Assembly (NCBI GenBank): GCA_016294165.1
Contig: JAEDCM010000001.1
Span: forward strand, 36,098 to 100,097
Source of the DNA: Anaeroplasmataceae bacterium
Lineage (GTDB): Bacteria; Bacillota_I; Bacilli_A; Acholeplasmatales; JAEDCM01
Length of the DNA: 64,000 nucleotides
Reading direction: 5' to 3'
The notes below the pieces were generated by a model, which saw nothing but the letters and a program-made list of their open reading frames with translations, searched no databases and was not told the origin of the DNA. Made by a program: the position numbers and the translations under genes. This document shows, piece after piece, positions 15,789 through 22,741 of the stretch. The first letter of the stretch is position 1; each line of letters begins with the position of its first letter.

Positions 15789-16760
15789 ATGAAGAAAAAG
15801 AAGGTTTTGTGGATTGTAAGTTTAATTGTTAGCATTTTATTTTTTGCCTTTGGAATTGTTACATTAATTCCACCATTAAAGATTCAAGGCTATGTAAAGG
15901 ATGCTGTAAAGATTGTTGCAGGAATCATTTTATTGATTTATGCTCTTCTATTTTTATTACCAAACGTTGATAAAAATTGTTCAGAAGATCGTAAAAAGTA
16001 TCGTGTAATAATTATTTTACGATATTTAGAGATTGTTCTAGCAATATTTATTGCAATTTCGCTATTTGTAGAAATTAAGAATGTGAATTTTACATTGTCA
16101 AAATGTTTAGCAATTCCAGTTTATGCCTTTGGAGTTGTCGAAATTATCCGTGGGTATACCTCAGATGGTGATATTAAAATAACAACATCAAAAGGAAAAA
16201 TTATTACTAATCGTTTAGCAAAATATTTAAATATTTTCTTGATTACGGCTGGTACATATGTTTACATTAAGGAACCATTAAAAGTTATGCATGTTGTATA
16301 CGCAATTGCCGTTATCGCGATTTTAGCTGGTTTAATTGGTATATATTTTGCGGTAAAGATCAAAAAGCAATTACCAAAAAAAGTAAAAGAACCTAAAGAA
16401 AAGAAAGAAAAAGTAGCAAAAGAACCTAAAGAAAAGAAAGAAAAAGTAGTAAAAGAATCTAAAGAAAAGACTGCTAAGGTTGAAGAAGTAACAGAAATTC
16501 CTGTTGTTATTGAAGAAAAAGATGCAACTGAAAAGATAGAAGTTACAGATGAAGTTGTAACTGAGGTTAATGAAACAAAAGATGATGAGGCTAAAAAGGT
16601 CAATACTGAAGTTGTAGATGAGATTGTTGATGAAGATACTATTGATGAAGTAAAAAATGAAGAAGTAATTGAAGAGGTTCAAGAAGAAATTGCTGAAGAA
16701 ATTAAAGAAGAGGCAAATGAAGAAATTGTAATTGAAGAGGTTAAAGAAGATACTAAATAA
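15789..16760 (+). CDS. Membrane protein with charged K/E repeat tail
   Basis: A 323-residue protein. The N-terminal 190 residues hold about six hydrophobic helices (6-28, 37-58, 73-93, 105-121, 142-160, 166-190). The remaining 130 residues are a highly charged, likely disordered cytoplasmic tail, first lysine-rich with three 11-residue repeats (KEPKEKKEKVA type), then strongly acidic (EEVQEEIAEE-like). It starts three bases after galU and ends at a strong terminator, so it is in the galU unit. No family is recognised; the design resembles the gene at 334. Confidence 0.65.
   Translation: MKKKKVLWIVSLIVSILFFAFGIVTLIPPLKIQGYVKDAVKIVAGIILLIYALLFLLPNVDKNCSEDRKKYRVIIILRYLEIVLAIFIAISLFVEIKNVNFTLSKCLAIPVYAFGVVEIIRGYTSDGDIKITTSKGKIITNRLAKYLNIFLITAGTYVYIKEPLKVMHVVYAIAVIAILAGLIGIYFAVKIKKQLPKKVKEPKEKKEKVAKEPKEKKEKVVKESKEKTAKVEEVTEIPVVIEEKDATEKIEVTDEVVTEVNETKDDEAKKVNTEVVDEIVDEDTIDEVKNEEVIEEVQEEIAEEIKEEANEEIVIEEVKEDTK
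16386..16484 (+). repeat. Three tandem 33-base units
   Basis: In-frame units at 16386-16418, 16419-16451 and 16452-16484 encode KEPKEKKEKVA, KEPKEKKEKVV and KESKEKTAKVE. The first two are nearly identical at the DNA level, suggesting recent duplication. Confidence 0.85.
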
Positions 16761-16772
16761 TATTTATGAATA

Positions 16773-16800
16773 GATGGCAAAAAAATGCCATCTTTTTTTT
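16773..16800 (+). terminator. Rho-independent terminator
   Basis: GATGGCA/TGCCATC stem and an eight-T run. Confidence 0.88.
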
Positions 16801-16812
16801 ACAAAAAATACT

Positions 16813-16840
16813 TTGTGTTTTATAAATATTATGATATACT
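16813..16840 (+). promoter_or_regulatory. Probable promoter of the DEAD-box helicase gene
   Basis: TTGTGT (16813-16818), 16-base spacer, TATACT (16835-16840). Confidence 0.5.
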
Positions 16841-16875
16841 TAATAAGGTTAATTAAGAGTTTAGAAAGGAAAGTT

Positions 16876-18477
16876 ATGGAAAAATTATTATTTAGTGAAA
16901 TGAATATATCACCTGAGGTAAAAAAAGCCATCGAAGTTTTAGGATTTGAAACTCCAACTGACATTCAACAACAGGCTATTCCTCATGTTTTAGAAGGTCG
17001 AGATGTAGTTGGTGAAGCTCAAACCGGGACAGGAAAAACCTTATCCTTTGCAATACCTATTATCGAACGTATAAACGTGAAAAATCCGGCTATACAAGCC
17101 TTAGTGATGTTACCAACTAGAGAATTAGCATTACAGGTTTACGCAGAATTTATTAAATTAGTTAAATTCTCTAAAAAAATAAGAGTTGTAACAATTTATG
17201 GTGGACAATCAATTGAAAGACAAATCAAGGATTTAAAAGAAAAACCACAAATTGTTATCGGAACTCCTGGAAGAATCATTGATCATATGAATCGCAAAAC
17301 CTTAAATTTTAGTAATCTACAAGTTTTAGTTTTAGATGAAGCTGATGAAATGTTAAAGATGGGATTTCAAGAGGATATTGAATATATCCTACAAACTACC
17401 CCAAAGGAAAGACAAACTACTCTATTTAGTGCTACAATGCCAGCAACTATCAGAGAGGTTGCTAGGAAGTATTTAAATGATCCAGTTAATATTAAGATTG
17501 CCACAAAAACATTGACTGTTGATCGTATTAGACAAGTGTATTATGAAATTAAATCACAGTCAAAATTGGATTTACTAATTCGTTTATTAGATTATTATGC
17601 CTTTAATTCAGTAATTATTTTTTGTAATACCAAAGCTATGGTTGATGAACTTGTTTCAAGCCTTCAAAAACATGAGTATTCCGTTGATGGTATTCATGGA
17701 GATTTAAAGCAATTACAAAGAGATCGTGTAATGAATGCCTTTAGAAGTGGAGCAATTAAGATTTTAATTGCGACTGATGTGGCAGCACGTGGTATTGATG
17801 TGAAGGGAGTTGAGGCTGTTTTTAATTATGATTTACCACTTGATGATGAATCATATGTGCACCGTATAGGTCGTACAGGGCGCGCAGGCCTAAATGGAAC
17901 AAGTATTTCCTTTGTAACCGCAAGAACACGCTCAAGATTGCAAGATATTATTAAGTATACAAAATCGGATATGGAAAGATTAGAGGTTCCACAGATCAGT
18001 GAAATCGAGAAAATGAAAAATCGATTGATTTATAATAAGATCATCGATGCCATGAATCAAGAAAATAAGAGAAATCATAAGAGTATAATTAACCGCTTGA
18101 TGTCTGAAGGTTATGATGGTATTGATGTTTTAAATGCCTTGCTTGATATTATGTTTAAAGATGAGGTTAAGGAATATAATGAAATTCTAATTGAAGAACC
18201 AAAAAAACCATCATCAAAATTTAGCAAGGATAATAAATCATATTCATATTATCAAATCAATTTAGGGAAAATCCATGGATTAGGTCCTAAAACCTTCCTT
18301 GATTTAGTTAATAAGCATACGAAAATTAATTCAAAGGCAATTGGAGATATTAAAATTCGAAATCAAAAGATTTCCTTTGAAATTAGAGCCGATGTATCTA
18401 AAAAAATCTTACTAATGGATGGAAAAAAATATCAAGGAATGACAATTAGAGTTAAGAAGGTTAACTCATTAGATTAA
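16876..18477 (+). CDS. DEAD-box ATP-dependent RNA helicase with DbpA-like RNA-binding domain
   Basis: A 533-residue RNA helicase for RNA turnover or ribosome assembly. The Q motif (GFETPTDIQQQAIP), motif I AQTGTGKT (48-55), PTRELA, DEAD (in VLVLDEADEMLKMG), SAT, and motif VI HRIGRTGR are intact. After the helicase core a linker leads to a C-terminal DbpA/RRM-like domain (about 455-533, YYQINLGKIHGLGPKTFLDL), which in relatives binds 23S rRNA. The ATG at 16876 after GAAAGGAAA is used; the upstream in-frame ATG at 16774 lies inside the preceding terminator. CshA/DeaD-like; the paralogue cannot be fixed. Confidence 0.92.
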   Translation: MEKLLFSEMNISPEVKKAIEVLGFETPTDIQQQAIPHVLEGRDVVGEAQTGTGKTLSFAIPIIERINVKNPAIQALVMLPTRELALQVYAEFIKLVKFSKKIRVVTIYGGQSIERQIKDLKEKPQIVIGTPGRIIDHMNRKTLNFSNLQVLVLDEADEMLKMGFQEDIEYILQTTPKERQTTLFSATMPATIREVARKYLNDPVNIKIATKTLTVDRIRQVYYEIKSQSKLDLLIRLLDYYAFNSVIIFCNTKAMVDELVSSLQKHEYSVDGIHGDLKQLQRDRVMNAFRSGAIKILIATDVAARGIDVKGVEAVFNYDLPLDDESYVHRIGRTGRAGLNGTSISFVTARTRSRLQDIIKYTKSDMERLEVPQISEIEKMKNRLIYNKIIDAMNQENKRNHKSIINRLMSEGYDGIDVLNALLDIMFKDEVKEYNEILIEEPKKPSSKFSKDNKSYSYYQINLGKIHGLGPKTFLDLVNKHTKINSKAIGDIKIRNQKISFEIRADVSKKILLMDGKKYQGMTIRVKKVNSLD

Positions 18478-18482
18478 ATTAT

Positions 18483-18511
18483 TTGCTTATGAATAAAAAA
18501 ACTTATATAAT
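18483..18511 (+). promoter_or_regulatory. Promoter of the RpiB-like gene
   Basis: TTGCTT (18483-18488), exact 17-base spacer, TATAAT (18506-18511). Confidence 0.65.
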
Positions 18512-18532
18512 ATAAAAAAAGGAGAGATTATT

Positions 18533-19165
18533 ATGAAAATTGCACTTATTAATGAAAATTCACAAGCCGCAAAAAATTCAATTATTTTTGATGCATTAAC
18601 ATCAGTTGTTGAACCAATGGGGCATAAAGTATTTAACTATGGGATGTATACAGCTAACGATGAAGCTCAATTAACATATGTTCAAGTAGGATTATTAACA
18701 TCAATTCTACTTACAACTAAAGCAGCTGATTTCGTTGTTACAGGATGTGGAACAGGTGAAGGAGCAATGCTTGCTGCTAACTCATTTCCAAATGTATCTT
18801 GCGGATTAGTTGCTGATCCAACAGATGCTTTCCTATTTGGACAAATCAATGATGGAAATGCCATTTCAATTCCTTATGCAAAGGGATTTGGATGGGCTGC
18901 CGAATTAAATTTGAAATACATCTTTGAAAAATTATTTGAAGGTGAAAGAGGATTAGGGTATCCAAAAGAAAGAGCCGCTATCATGGCTAAAAATCGTGAA
19001 ATCTTAAAGAATATTAAAAAGATTTCTCATAAGGATTTACTTTCTATTTTAAAAGAAGTTGATCAAGAATTTTTAAAACAAACTATAGCTACAGAAGGAT
19101 TTAAAAAATATTTCTTTGAAAATGCTGAACCAAGTGAAATTGTTGATTATTTAAAAGCATTATAA
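18533..19165 (+). CDS. RpiB/LacA/LacB family sugar-phosphate isomerase
   Basis: A 210-residue member of the RpiB/LacAB aldose-ketose isomerase fold, which interconverts phosphorylated sugars through an ene-diol. The active-site Cys/Gly loop GCGTGEGAMLAAN (71-83) and the SCGLVADPTDAFLFGQINDGN region are characteristic. It is longer than ribose-5-phosphate isomerase B (about 150), having a C-terminal helical extension; this long form often accompanies uronate catabolism genes, and kduI-kduD lie 15 kb away. The exact substrate is unknown. AAAGGAGAG precedes the ATG, with its own promoter and terminator. Confidence 0.85.
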   Translation: MKIALINENSQAAKNSIIFDALTSVVEPMGHKVFNYGMYTANDEAQLTYVQVGLLTSILLTTKAADFVVTGCGTGEGAMLAANSFPNVSCGLVADPTDAFLFGQINDGNAISIPYAKGFGWAAELNLKYIFEKLFEGERGLGYPKERAAIMAKNREILKNIKKISHKDLLSILKEVDQEFLKQTIATEGFKKYFFENAEPSEIVDYLKAL

Positions 19166-19185
19166 GCCTCATCTGAGGCTTTTTT
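19165..19185 (+). terminator. Rho-independent terminator
   Basis: AGCCTC/GAGGCT stem with an ATCT loop and a six-T run at the stop codon. Confidence 0.85.
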
Positions 19186-19190
19186 ATATA

Positions 19191-19321
19191 CTAAAAAGGA
19201 ATACCAAATTAATGATATTCCTTTTTAGCTTGAGTTAAGTATGTGAAAGGGAGAGGAGAAGTGATGCTATGATCACTTCTTAGAAGAATAGGGGGCTTCT
19301 TCTAGCAGTTTTTTTTACTGC
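19191..19321 (+). other. Cluster of four hairpins upstream of rsmD
   Basis: A perfect 13-bp stem (19191-19203 with 19216-19228) is followed by three directly abutting hairpins: AGAAGTGAT/ATCACTTCT (19257-19280), TAGAAGAA/TTCTTCTA (19281-19304) and GCAGT/ACTGC with an all-T loop (19305-19321). The 3' arm of the second and 5' arm of the third can also pair with each other. No ORF is present. It looks like a structured or attenuating RNA, family unknown. Confidence 0.5.
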
Positions 19322-19364
19322 AATTATATTATTAACCGCATTTTAAAAATATATACAAATAAAC

Positions 19365-19393
19365 TTTAAAAAAAATAATTTATTCGATATAAT
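19365..19393 (+). promoter_or_regulatory. Probable rsmD-coaD promoter
   Basis: TTTAAA (19365-19370), 17-base spacer, TATAAT (19388-19393). Confidence 0.5.
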
Positions 19394-19411
19394 AATGATA
19401 AGGTGATTGAT

Positions 19412-19957
19412 GTGCGTATTATTTCAGGAATTTATCGAAGTAGAAAAATTGATATGGTAAACAAAAATACTACCAGAGAAACAACCGATAAGGTGCGTGG
19501 AGCTATTTTTAATATTATTAATCCTTATACTGATGGTGGTGTGGTTTTAGATTTGTTCGCCGGAAGTGGAGCGATGGGAATTGAAGCAATCAGTCGTGGT
19601 GCAGAAATTGCTTATTTTAACGACATTGATTCCGAAGCCCAAAGAGTAATTGAAAAGAATCTAAAAACGCTAAATATCGTCAATTATAAGCTTTTAAAGA
19701 ATGATTTTCATGATGCTTTAAGAAATTTTAGGGGAAAAGGAACGAAATTTGATATTGTTTTTTTAGATCCTCCATATGAAATGAATGTTTATGAGGAAAT
19801 AATAAGCTATATGCTGGATTTTAATTTATTAAATCCTAATGCATTAATTATTTGTGAATATAAAAAAGAATTAGTTTTAAATGTTGATTTACCAGTTTTA
19901 AAAGAAAAAACATATGGAATTAGAAAGGTAACAGTTTACTGTAATGGTGATTTATAA
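19412..19957 (+). CDS. rsmD: 16S rRNA (guanine(966)-N(2))-methyltransferase
   Basis: Methylates G966 of 16S rRNA during 30S assembly. The 181-residue product opens MRIISGIYRSRKI like other RsmD proteins. The SAM site DLFAGSG is at 47-53 and the catalytic DPPY at 119-122. The GTG at 19412, six bases after AAGGTG, is preferred to the in-frame GTG at 19403, which is part of that ribosome binding site. Its stop overlaps the coaD start by one base, the usual rsmD-coaD pairing. Confidence 0.93.
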   Translation: MRIISGIYRSRKIDMVNKNTTRETTDKVRGAIFNIINPYTDGGVVLDLFAGSGAMGIEAISRGAEIAYFNDIDSEAQRVIEKNLKTLNIVNYKLLKNDFHDALRNFRGKGTKFDIVFLDPPYEMNVYEEIISYMLDFNLLNPNALIICEYKKELVLNVDLPVLKEKTYGIRKVTVYCNGDL

Positions 19958-20442
19958 TGAAAAAAGGAATTTATCCAGGAAGCTTTGATCCAGTTACTTA
20001 TGGACATATTGATATGATTGAACGTGCAAGTAAAATGTTTGATAAACTTTATGTTTCAATCACAGAAAACATTAATAAAAAATCATTTTTTACACTAGAA
20101 GAAAGATTAGATTTACTAAAGAAAATTTGTCAGAATTATAAAAATGTCGAAATTGTTGTTTGTCAAAATAAATTAACGGTTGATTTTGCTTTAGAATTGG
20201 GTGCAAATGTCATTGTAAGGGGATTAAGAGCGGTTACCGATTTTGAATATGAGTTGCAAATGGCTTCAACAAATCATCAATTAAATAGCAATGTTGAAAC
20301 AGTGTTTATGATGACTAATACGGATTATTCCTTCCTATCAAGCTCAATGGTTAAGGAAATTGCCTATATTGGTGGTAATGTAAATAAGTTTGTCCCAAAA
20401 ATTGTCGAGGATAAAATCAAAGAAAAATTAAAAAAAGCATAG
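19957..20442 (+). CDS. coaD: Phosphopantetheine adenylyltransferase
   Basis: Transfers AMP to 4'-phosphopantetheine, the penultimate step of CoA synthesis; it acts downstream of CoaX at 4745. The 161-residue length is typical. Visible are the nucleotidyltransferase motif YPGSFDPVTYGHIDMI, the RGLRAVTDFEYELQMA phosphopantetheine-site segment and the ISSTMVKE-equivalent (SSSMVKEIA). Translation is coupled to rsmD by a TAATG overlap. Confidence 0.96.
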   Translation: MKKGIYPGSFDPVTYGHIDMIERASKMFDKLYVSITENINKKSFFTLEERLDLLKKICQNYKNVEIVVCQNKLTVDFALELGANVIVRGLRAVTDFEYELQMASTNHQLNSNVETVFMMTNTDYSFLSSSMVKEIAYIGGNVNKFVPKIVEDKIKEKLKKA

Positions 20443-20497
20443 TAAAAAACTATGCATAATTCCTTATAAGATGCTTAATTTTAGGCATCTTTTTTTA
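20437..20497 (+). terminator. Terminator region between convergent coaD and cotJC
   Basis: GCATAG/CTATGC (20437-20455) overlaps the coaD stop. AGATGC/GCATCT (20469-20490) followed by seven T residues is a plus-strand terminator that overlaps the 3' end of cotJC. Confidence 0.7.
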
Positions 20498-21035
20498 ATC
20501 GCATTAAACATTCTCCAAATCTTTGAAAATGAACAATTTCACGCTCTCTTAAAAATTCAAGAACCCTTAAAACATCTAAATCTTCGGTTAGATCCATTAA
20601 AGCCTCATAAGTTGCTTTAGCTTTGGCCTCGGCCGCCATATCTTCAACTAAATCGGTTATATAATCACCCTTTGAAGCAAAATGAATAGCGTTATATGGA
20701 TAACCTGAAGCATTTGTTGGAAAAATCCCTAACATATGATCAGCATAATGCCCTCCAAAATGCTCCTTCTTAATCTTTTCAATATTTTTTTCATCGGTCA
20801 ATTGCTTTAGCATTTCACAAATGATTTCAATATGTGCTAATTCCTCAGTCGCAATTTCTCTTAATAATAGCTTGGAGTTTTCATCAGGCATTGTAAAGCT
20901 TTGACAAAAATACCTTAAAAAAGCTCCTAACTCGCCATCAGGTCCACCAAGCTGAGTTACAATGTAATTAGCAAGATTAAAGTCTTTTTTCTTAATATTA
21001 ACCGGAAATTCTAATTTTCTTTCATATTTCCACAT
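20481..21035 (-). CDS. cotJC: Spore coat protein CotJC, manganese-catalase family
   Basis: A 184-residue ferritin-like protein of the manganese catalase family, assembled into the inner spore coat in Bacillus. Carboxylate/His metal ligands are visible in TEELAHIEIICEML (about 70), EDMAAEAKAK and REREIVHFQRFGE near the C-terminus. The C-terminal extension of true Mn catalases is absent, as expected for CotJC. It overlaps the upstream CotJA-CotJB fusion gene by one base. Presence of the operon points to sporulation or a sporulating ancestor. Confidence 0.9.
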   Translation of the reverse strand: MWKYERKLEFPVNIKKKDFNLANYIVTQLGGPDGELGAFLRYFCQSFTMPDENSKLLLREIATEELAHIEIICEMLKQLTDEKNIEKIKKEHFGGHYADHMLGIFPTNASGYPYNAIHFASKGDYITDLVEDMAAEAKAKATYEALMDLTEDLDVLRVLEFLREREIVHFQRFGECLMRLKKDA

Positions 21036-21388
21036 TAATTATCACCCTTCATTTTGTTTACAATACTATTGATTGATAATGGTCCATAATTATTCTCATA
21101 GAATATGATTAGCTTTTGATAATCCTTCAGATAATCATTAAGTTTATTCTTAGCCTCTAAATTATTGGGATTATTTAATAAATATAGGCTCATATCAATA
21201 ATTGAAAAATCAATTGCCATTAGTAAGAATAAGAGGTTTTCTTTTTTATTGTTAAAGTTTGGAATTTCATTTTTAACTTTATATTTTTCGTATAATGATT
21301 TAAAAATTGTTCCTTTTACTAAAGATTCTTCAATATCAAAGGTGTTGATATTATTTTGTGGTTCAATATTTAAATTTGCATATTTCAT
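21035..21388 (-). CDS. CotJA-CotJB fusion spore coat protein
   Basis: A 117-residue protein. The N-terminal 40 residues carry the CotJA hallmark (VKGTIFKSLYEKYK, matching the GT-F--LY-PY pattern). Residues 50-110 match CotJB (LLFLLMAIDFSIIDMSLYLL, NPNNLEA, YENNYGPLSI). In Bacillus these are two separate genes, cotJA and cotJB, upstream of cotJC; here they are one reading frame in the same order. GGAGTG precedes the ATG, and a sporulation-type -10 box lies upstream. The assignment rests on recognised motifs, not on a search. Confidence 0.75.
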   Translation of the reverse strand: MKYANLNIEPQNNINTFDIEESLVKGTIFKSLYEKYKVKNEIPNFNNKKENLLFLLMAIDFSIIDMSLYLLNNPNNLEAKNKLNDYLKDYQKLIIFYENNYGPLSINSIVNKMKGDN

Positions 21389-21404
21389 ATAATCACTCCA
21401 TATT

Positions 21405-21432
21405 TATTGTATGTTTTAGATATAAATATGTT
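21405..21432 (-). promoter_or_regulatory. Sporulation-type (SigE/SigK-like) promoter of the cotJ operon
   Basis: On the minus strand CATACAAT (21413 down to 21406) matches the SigE -10 consensus CATACANT and, with the next A, the SigK form CATANNNTA. AACATATT lies upstream at 21432-21425. The 11-base gap suits SigE poorly, but AC plus 16 bases suits SigK. No sigma-A -10 box competes here. Confidence 0.5.
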
Positions 21433-21448
21433 AAAAAAATTATCACTA

Positions 21449-21539
21449 CGACATATGTTTTATCTAGTCTTTAAAACTAGATAAAATAATGCAAAAAAAC
21501 ACAAAAAGTAAGATAAAAAACTAGATAAATCTAATGTTG
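21449..21539. mobile_element. MITE-like element A with imperfect terminal inverted repeats
   Basis: A 91-base AT-rich element. Left end CGACATATGTTTTATCTAGT (21449-21468) and right end ACTAGATAAATCTAATGTTG (21520-21539) are imperfect inverted repeats. Inside the left part is a perfect 11-bp hairpin TTTTATCTAGT/ACTAGATAAAA (21458-21486). A related copy with the same ends lies at 46564-46669. It encodes nothing. Confidence 0.55.
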
Positions 21540-21720
21540 GAGAAATTTCTACAACCACTATTTTACTTAGTTTTAAAAACTAAATTAAATAATTACAAAA
21601 AATGCATAAATTTATATATAAAACCCTAAAATATAATTTTTTATACTAGAAAAATACATAGATGTAGTGATAATTATATCGAAAAATGACGAAAAAACAA
21701 ATTTTTTACATATTAATGTA
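21540..21720. other. Gene-free AT-rich stretch
   Basis: Apart from a GGAGAAATTTCT palindrome and a TTAGTTTTAAAAACTAA palindrome just right of element A, I see no gene or clear signal here. Confidence 0.5.
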
Positions 21721-21774
21721 TTGTTTTATTAAAACTAATTAATTATAATAATATTATAAAAGCGTTTTTATAAT
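21721..21774 (+). promoter_or_regulatory. Promoter and 5' leader hairpin of the small-protein/YegP operon
   Basis: TTGTTT (21721-21726), exact 17-base spacer, TATAAT (21744-21749). Right after it lies a 9-bp inverted repeat ATTATAAAA/TTTTATAAT (21753-21774) around the likely transcription start. Confidence 0.65.
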
Positions 21775-21790
21775 CTAAAGGAGTGCCTGT

Positions 21791-21970
21791 ATGCTAATGT
21801 CATTATTCGGACTAAATGATAATATGTCGAAGATCACTTTATGGGTGATTTTAATAGTATTACTCTTAATAGGGTTAATAGTTTATTTATCAATTGACGA
21901 ATATCGAAATAAAAAAGCCTTAAAAGATAGTGCACAAATGAAGATTGCTGAAGATTTAATAAAAAAATAA
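21791..21970 (+). CDS. 59-residue single-helix membrane protein
   Basis: A short ORF starting at the ATG at 21791 after AAAGGAGTG. The product begins MLMSLFGLNDNMSKIT, has one membrane helix (about 16-34, rich in Ile/Leu/Val) and a charged C-terminal tail ending AEDLIKK. It is 12 bases upstream of the YegP-like gene and shares its promoter. No family is recognised. The ribosome binding site, codon use and operon position support it as real. Confidence 0.65.
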   Translation: MLMSLFGLNDNMSKITLWVILIVLLLIGLIVYLSIDEYRNKKALKDSAQMKIAEDLIKK

Positions 21971-21982
21971 AGGAGAGATAAA

Positions 21983-22699
21983 ATGGAAACTAAAACTGAT
22001 AACAGATACAAAGGAAAATATGTTGTATTTAATGAAATGGGAATGGTTAGATACCGTTTAAAAGCTAGCAATGGTGAGGGGTTAATTGTTAGTGAACCAT
22101 ATGCTAACTTAAAAGCTTGTAAAACAGGAATTGAAACACTAAAGAAGAATGTGGAAACGTCTCATATTTCAATTACTAAGGATAAACATGATTTATGGAG
22201 TTTCCAATTAATCACTATGCAAGGTCGTGTTTTAGCTCAAAGTGCCAACTATAAGACTGAAAAGAGCGTTAAAAATGCTGTGGAATCATTCAAAAAATTT
22301 GTTAGCACTGATGTAATTGTTGAAGATGATAGTGAAGCAAGTCACTATGAAGTATTTAACAAGATTGTTAGTCCGCAATCAAAGGGAAAATATGTAATCG
22401 AAGAGGATGAATATGGTTTCTCTTATACTTTAAAAGCTAGTAATGGTGCGGTTATTGCTACTAGCCAAGTATACAAATCTTATGCAAGCTGTAAAGAAGC
22501 TTTAGAAAACTTTAGAGAATTGGCATATACTGGAGATTTCTACATTTTTGAAGATAAAAATGGAAAATTCCAATTTAAGCTTTACAGTAAACAAAAACGT
22601 TTAGTAATGGCTGGAGAAGTATATGATGATAAGAATAGAGCCATGAGTGTTGTGGAATCTATTAAGAGATTCGCAAAAGAAGGTAAATTAGTAGAATAG
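21983..22699 (+). CDS. Four-repeat YegP/DUF1508 protein
   Basis: A 238-residue soluble protein built from four copies of the roughly 50-residue YegP/DUF1508 unit. Units 1 and 3 keep the family signature GKYVVF-E---Y-YRLKASNGE closely (residues 9-60 and 134-185, with LKASNG seen twice). Units 2 and 4 are diverged (WSFQLITMQGRVLAQS and FQFKLYSKQKRLVMAG). Most bacterial members have one or two units. The fold is a small alpha/beta module of unknown biochemical role. AAAGGAGAG precedes the ATG, and it follows a small membrane protein under one promoter. Confidence 0.8.
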   Translation: METKTDNRYKGKYVVFNEMGMVRYRLKASNGEGLIVSEPYANLKACKTGIETLKKNVETSHISITKDKHDLWSFQLITMQGRVLAQSANYKTEKSVKNAVESFKKFVSTDVIVEDDSEASHYEVFNKIVSPQSKGKYVIEEDEYGFSYTLKASNGAVIATSQVYKSYASCKEALENFRELAYTGDFYIFEDKNGKFQFKLYSKQKRLVMAGEVYDDKNRAMSVVESIKRFAKEGKLVE

Positions 22700-22723
22700 C
22701 TTCCATTTGGAAGTTATTTTTTT
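22699..22723 (+). terminator. Rho-independent terminator
   Basis: CTTCC/GGAAG hairpin and a T run after the YegP gene. Confidence 0.65.
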
Positions 22724-22741
22724 AAAAAAAGGAGTTTTTAA

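Noticed and set aside
16262..16682. Two overlapping minus-strand ORFs rich in Phe/Ser/Tyr
   Set aside because: They are the antisense of the K/E repeat tail of the membrane protein at 15789; they lack ribosome binding sites and show composition expected of a shadow.
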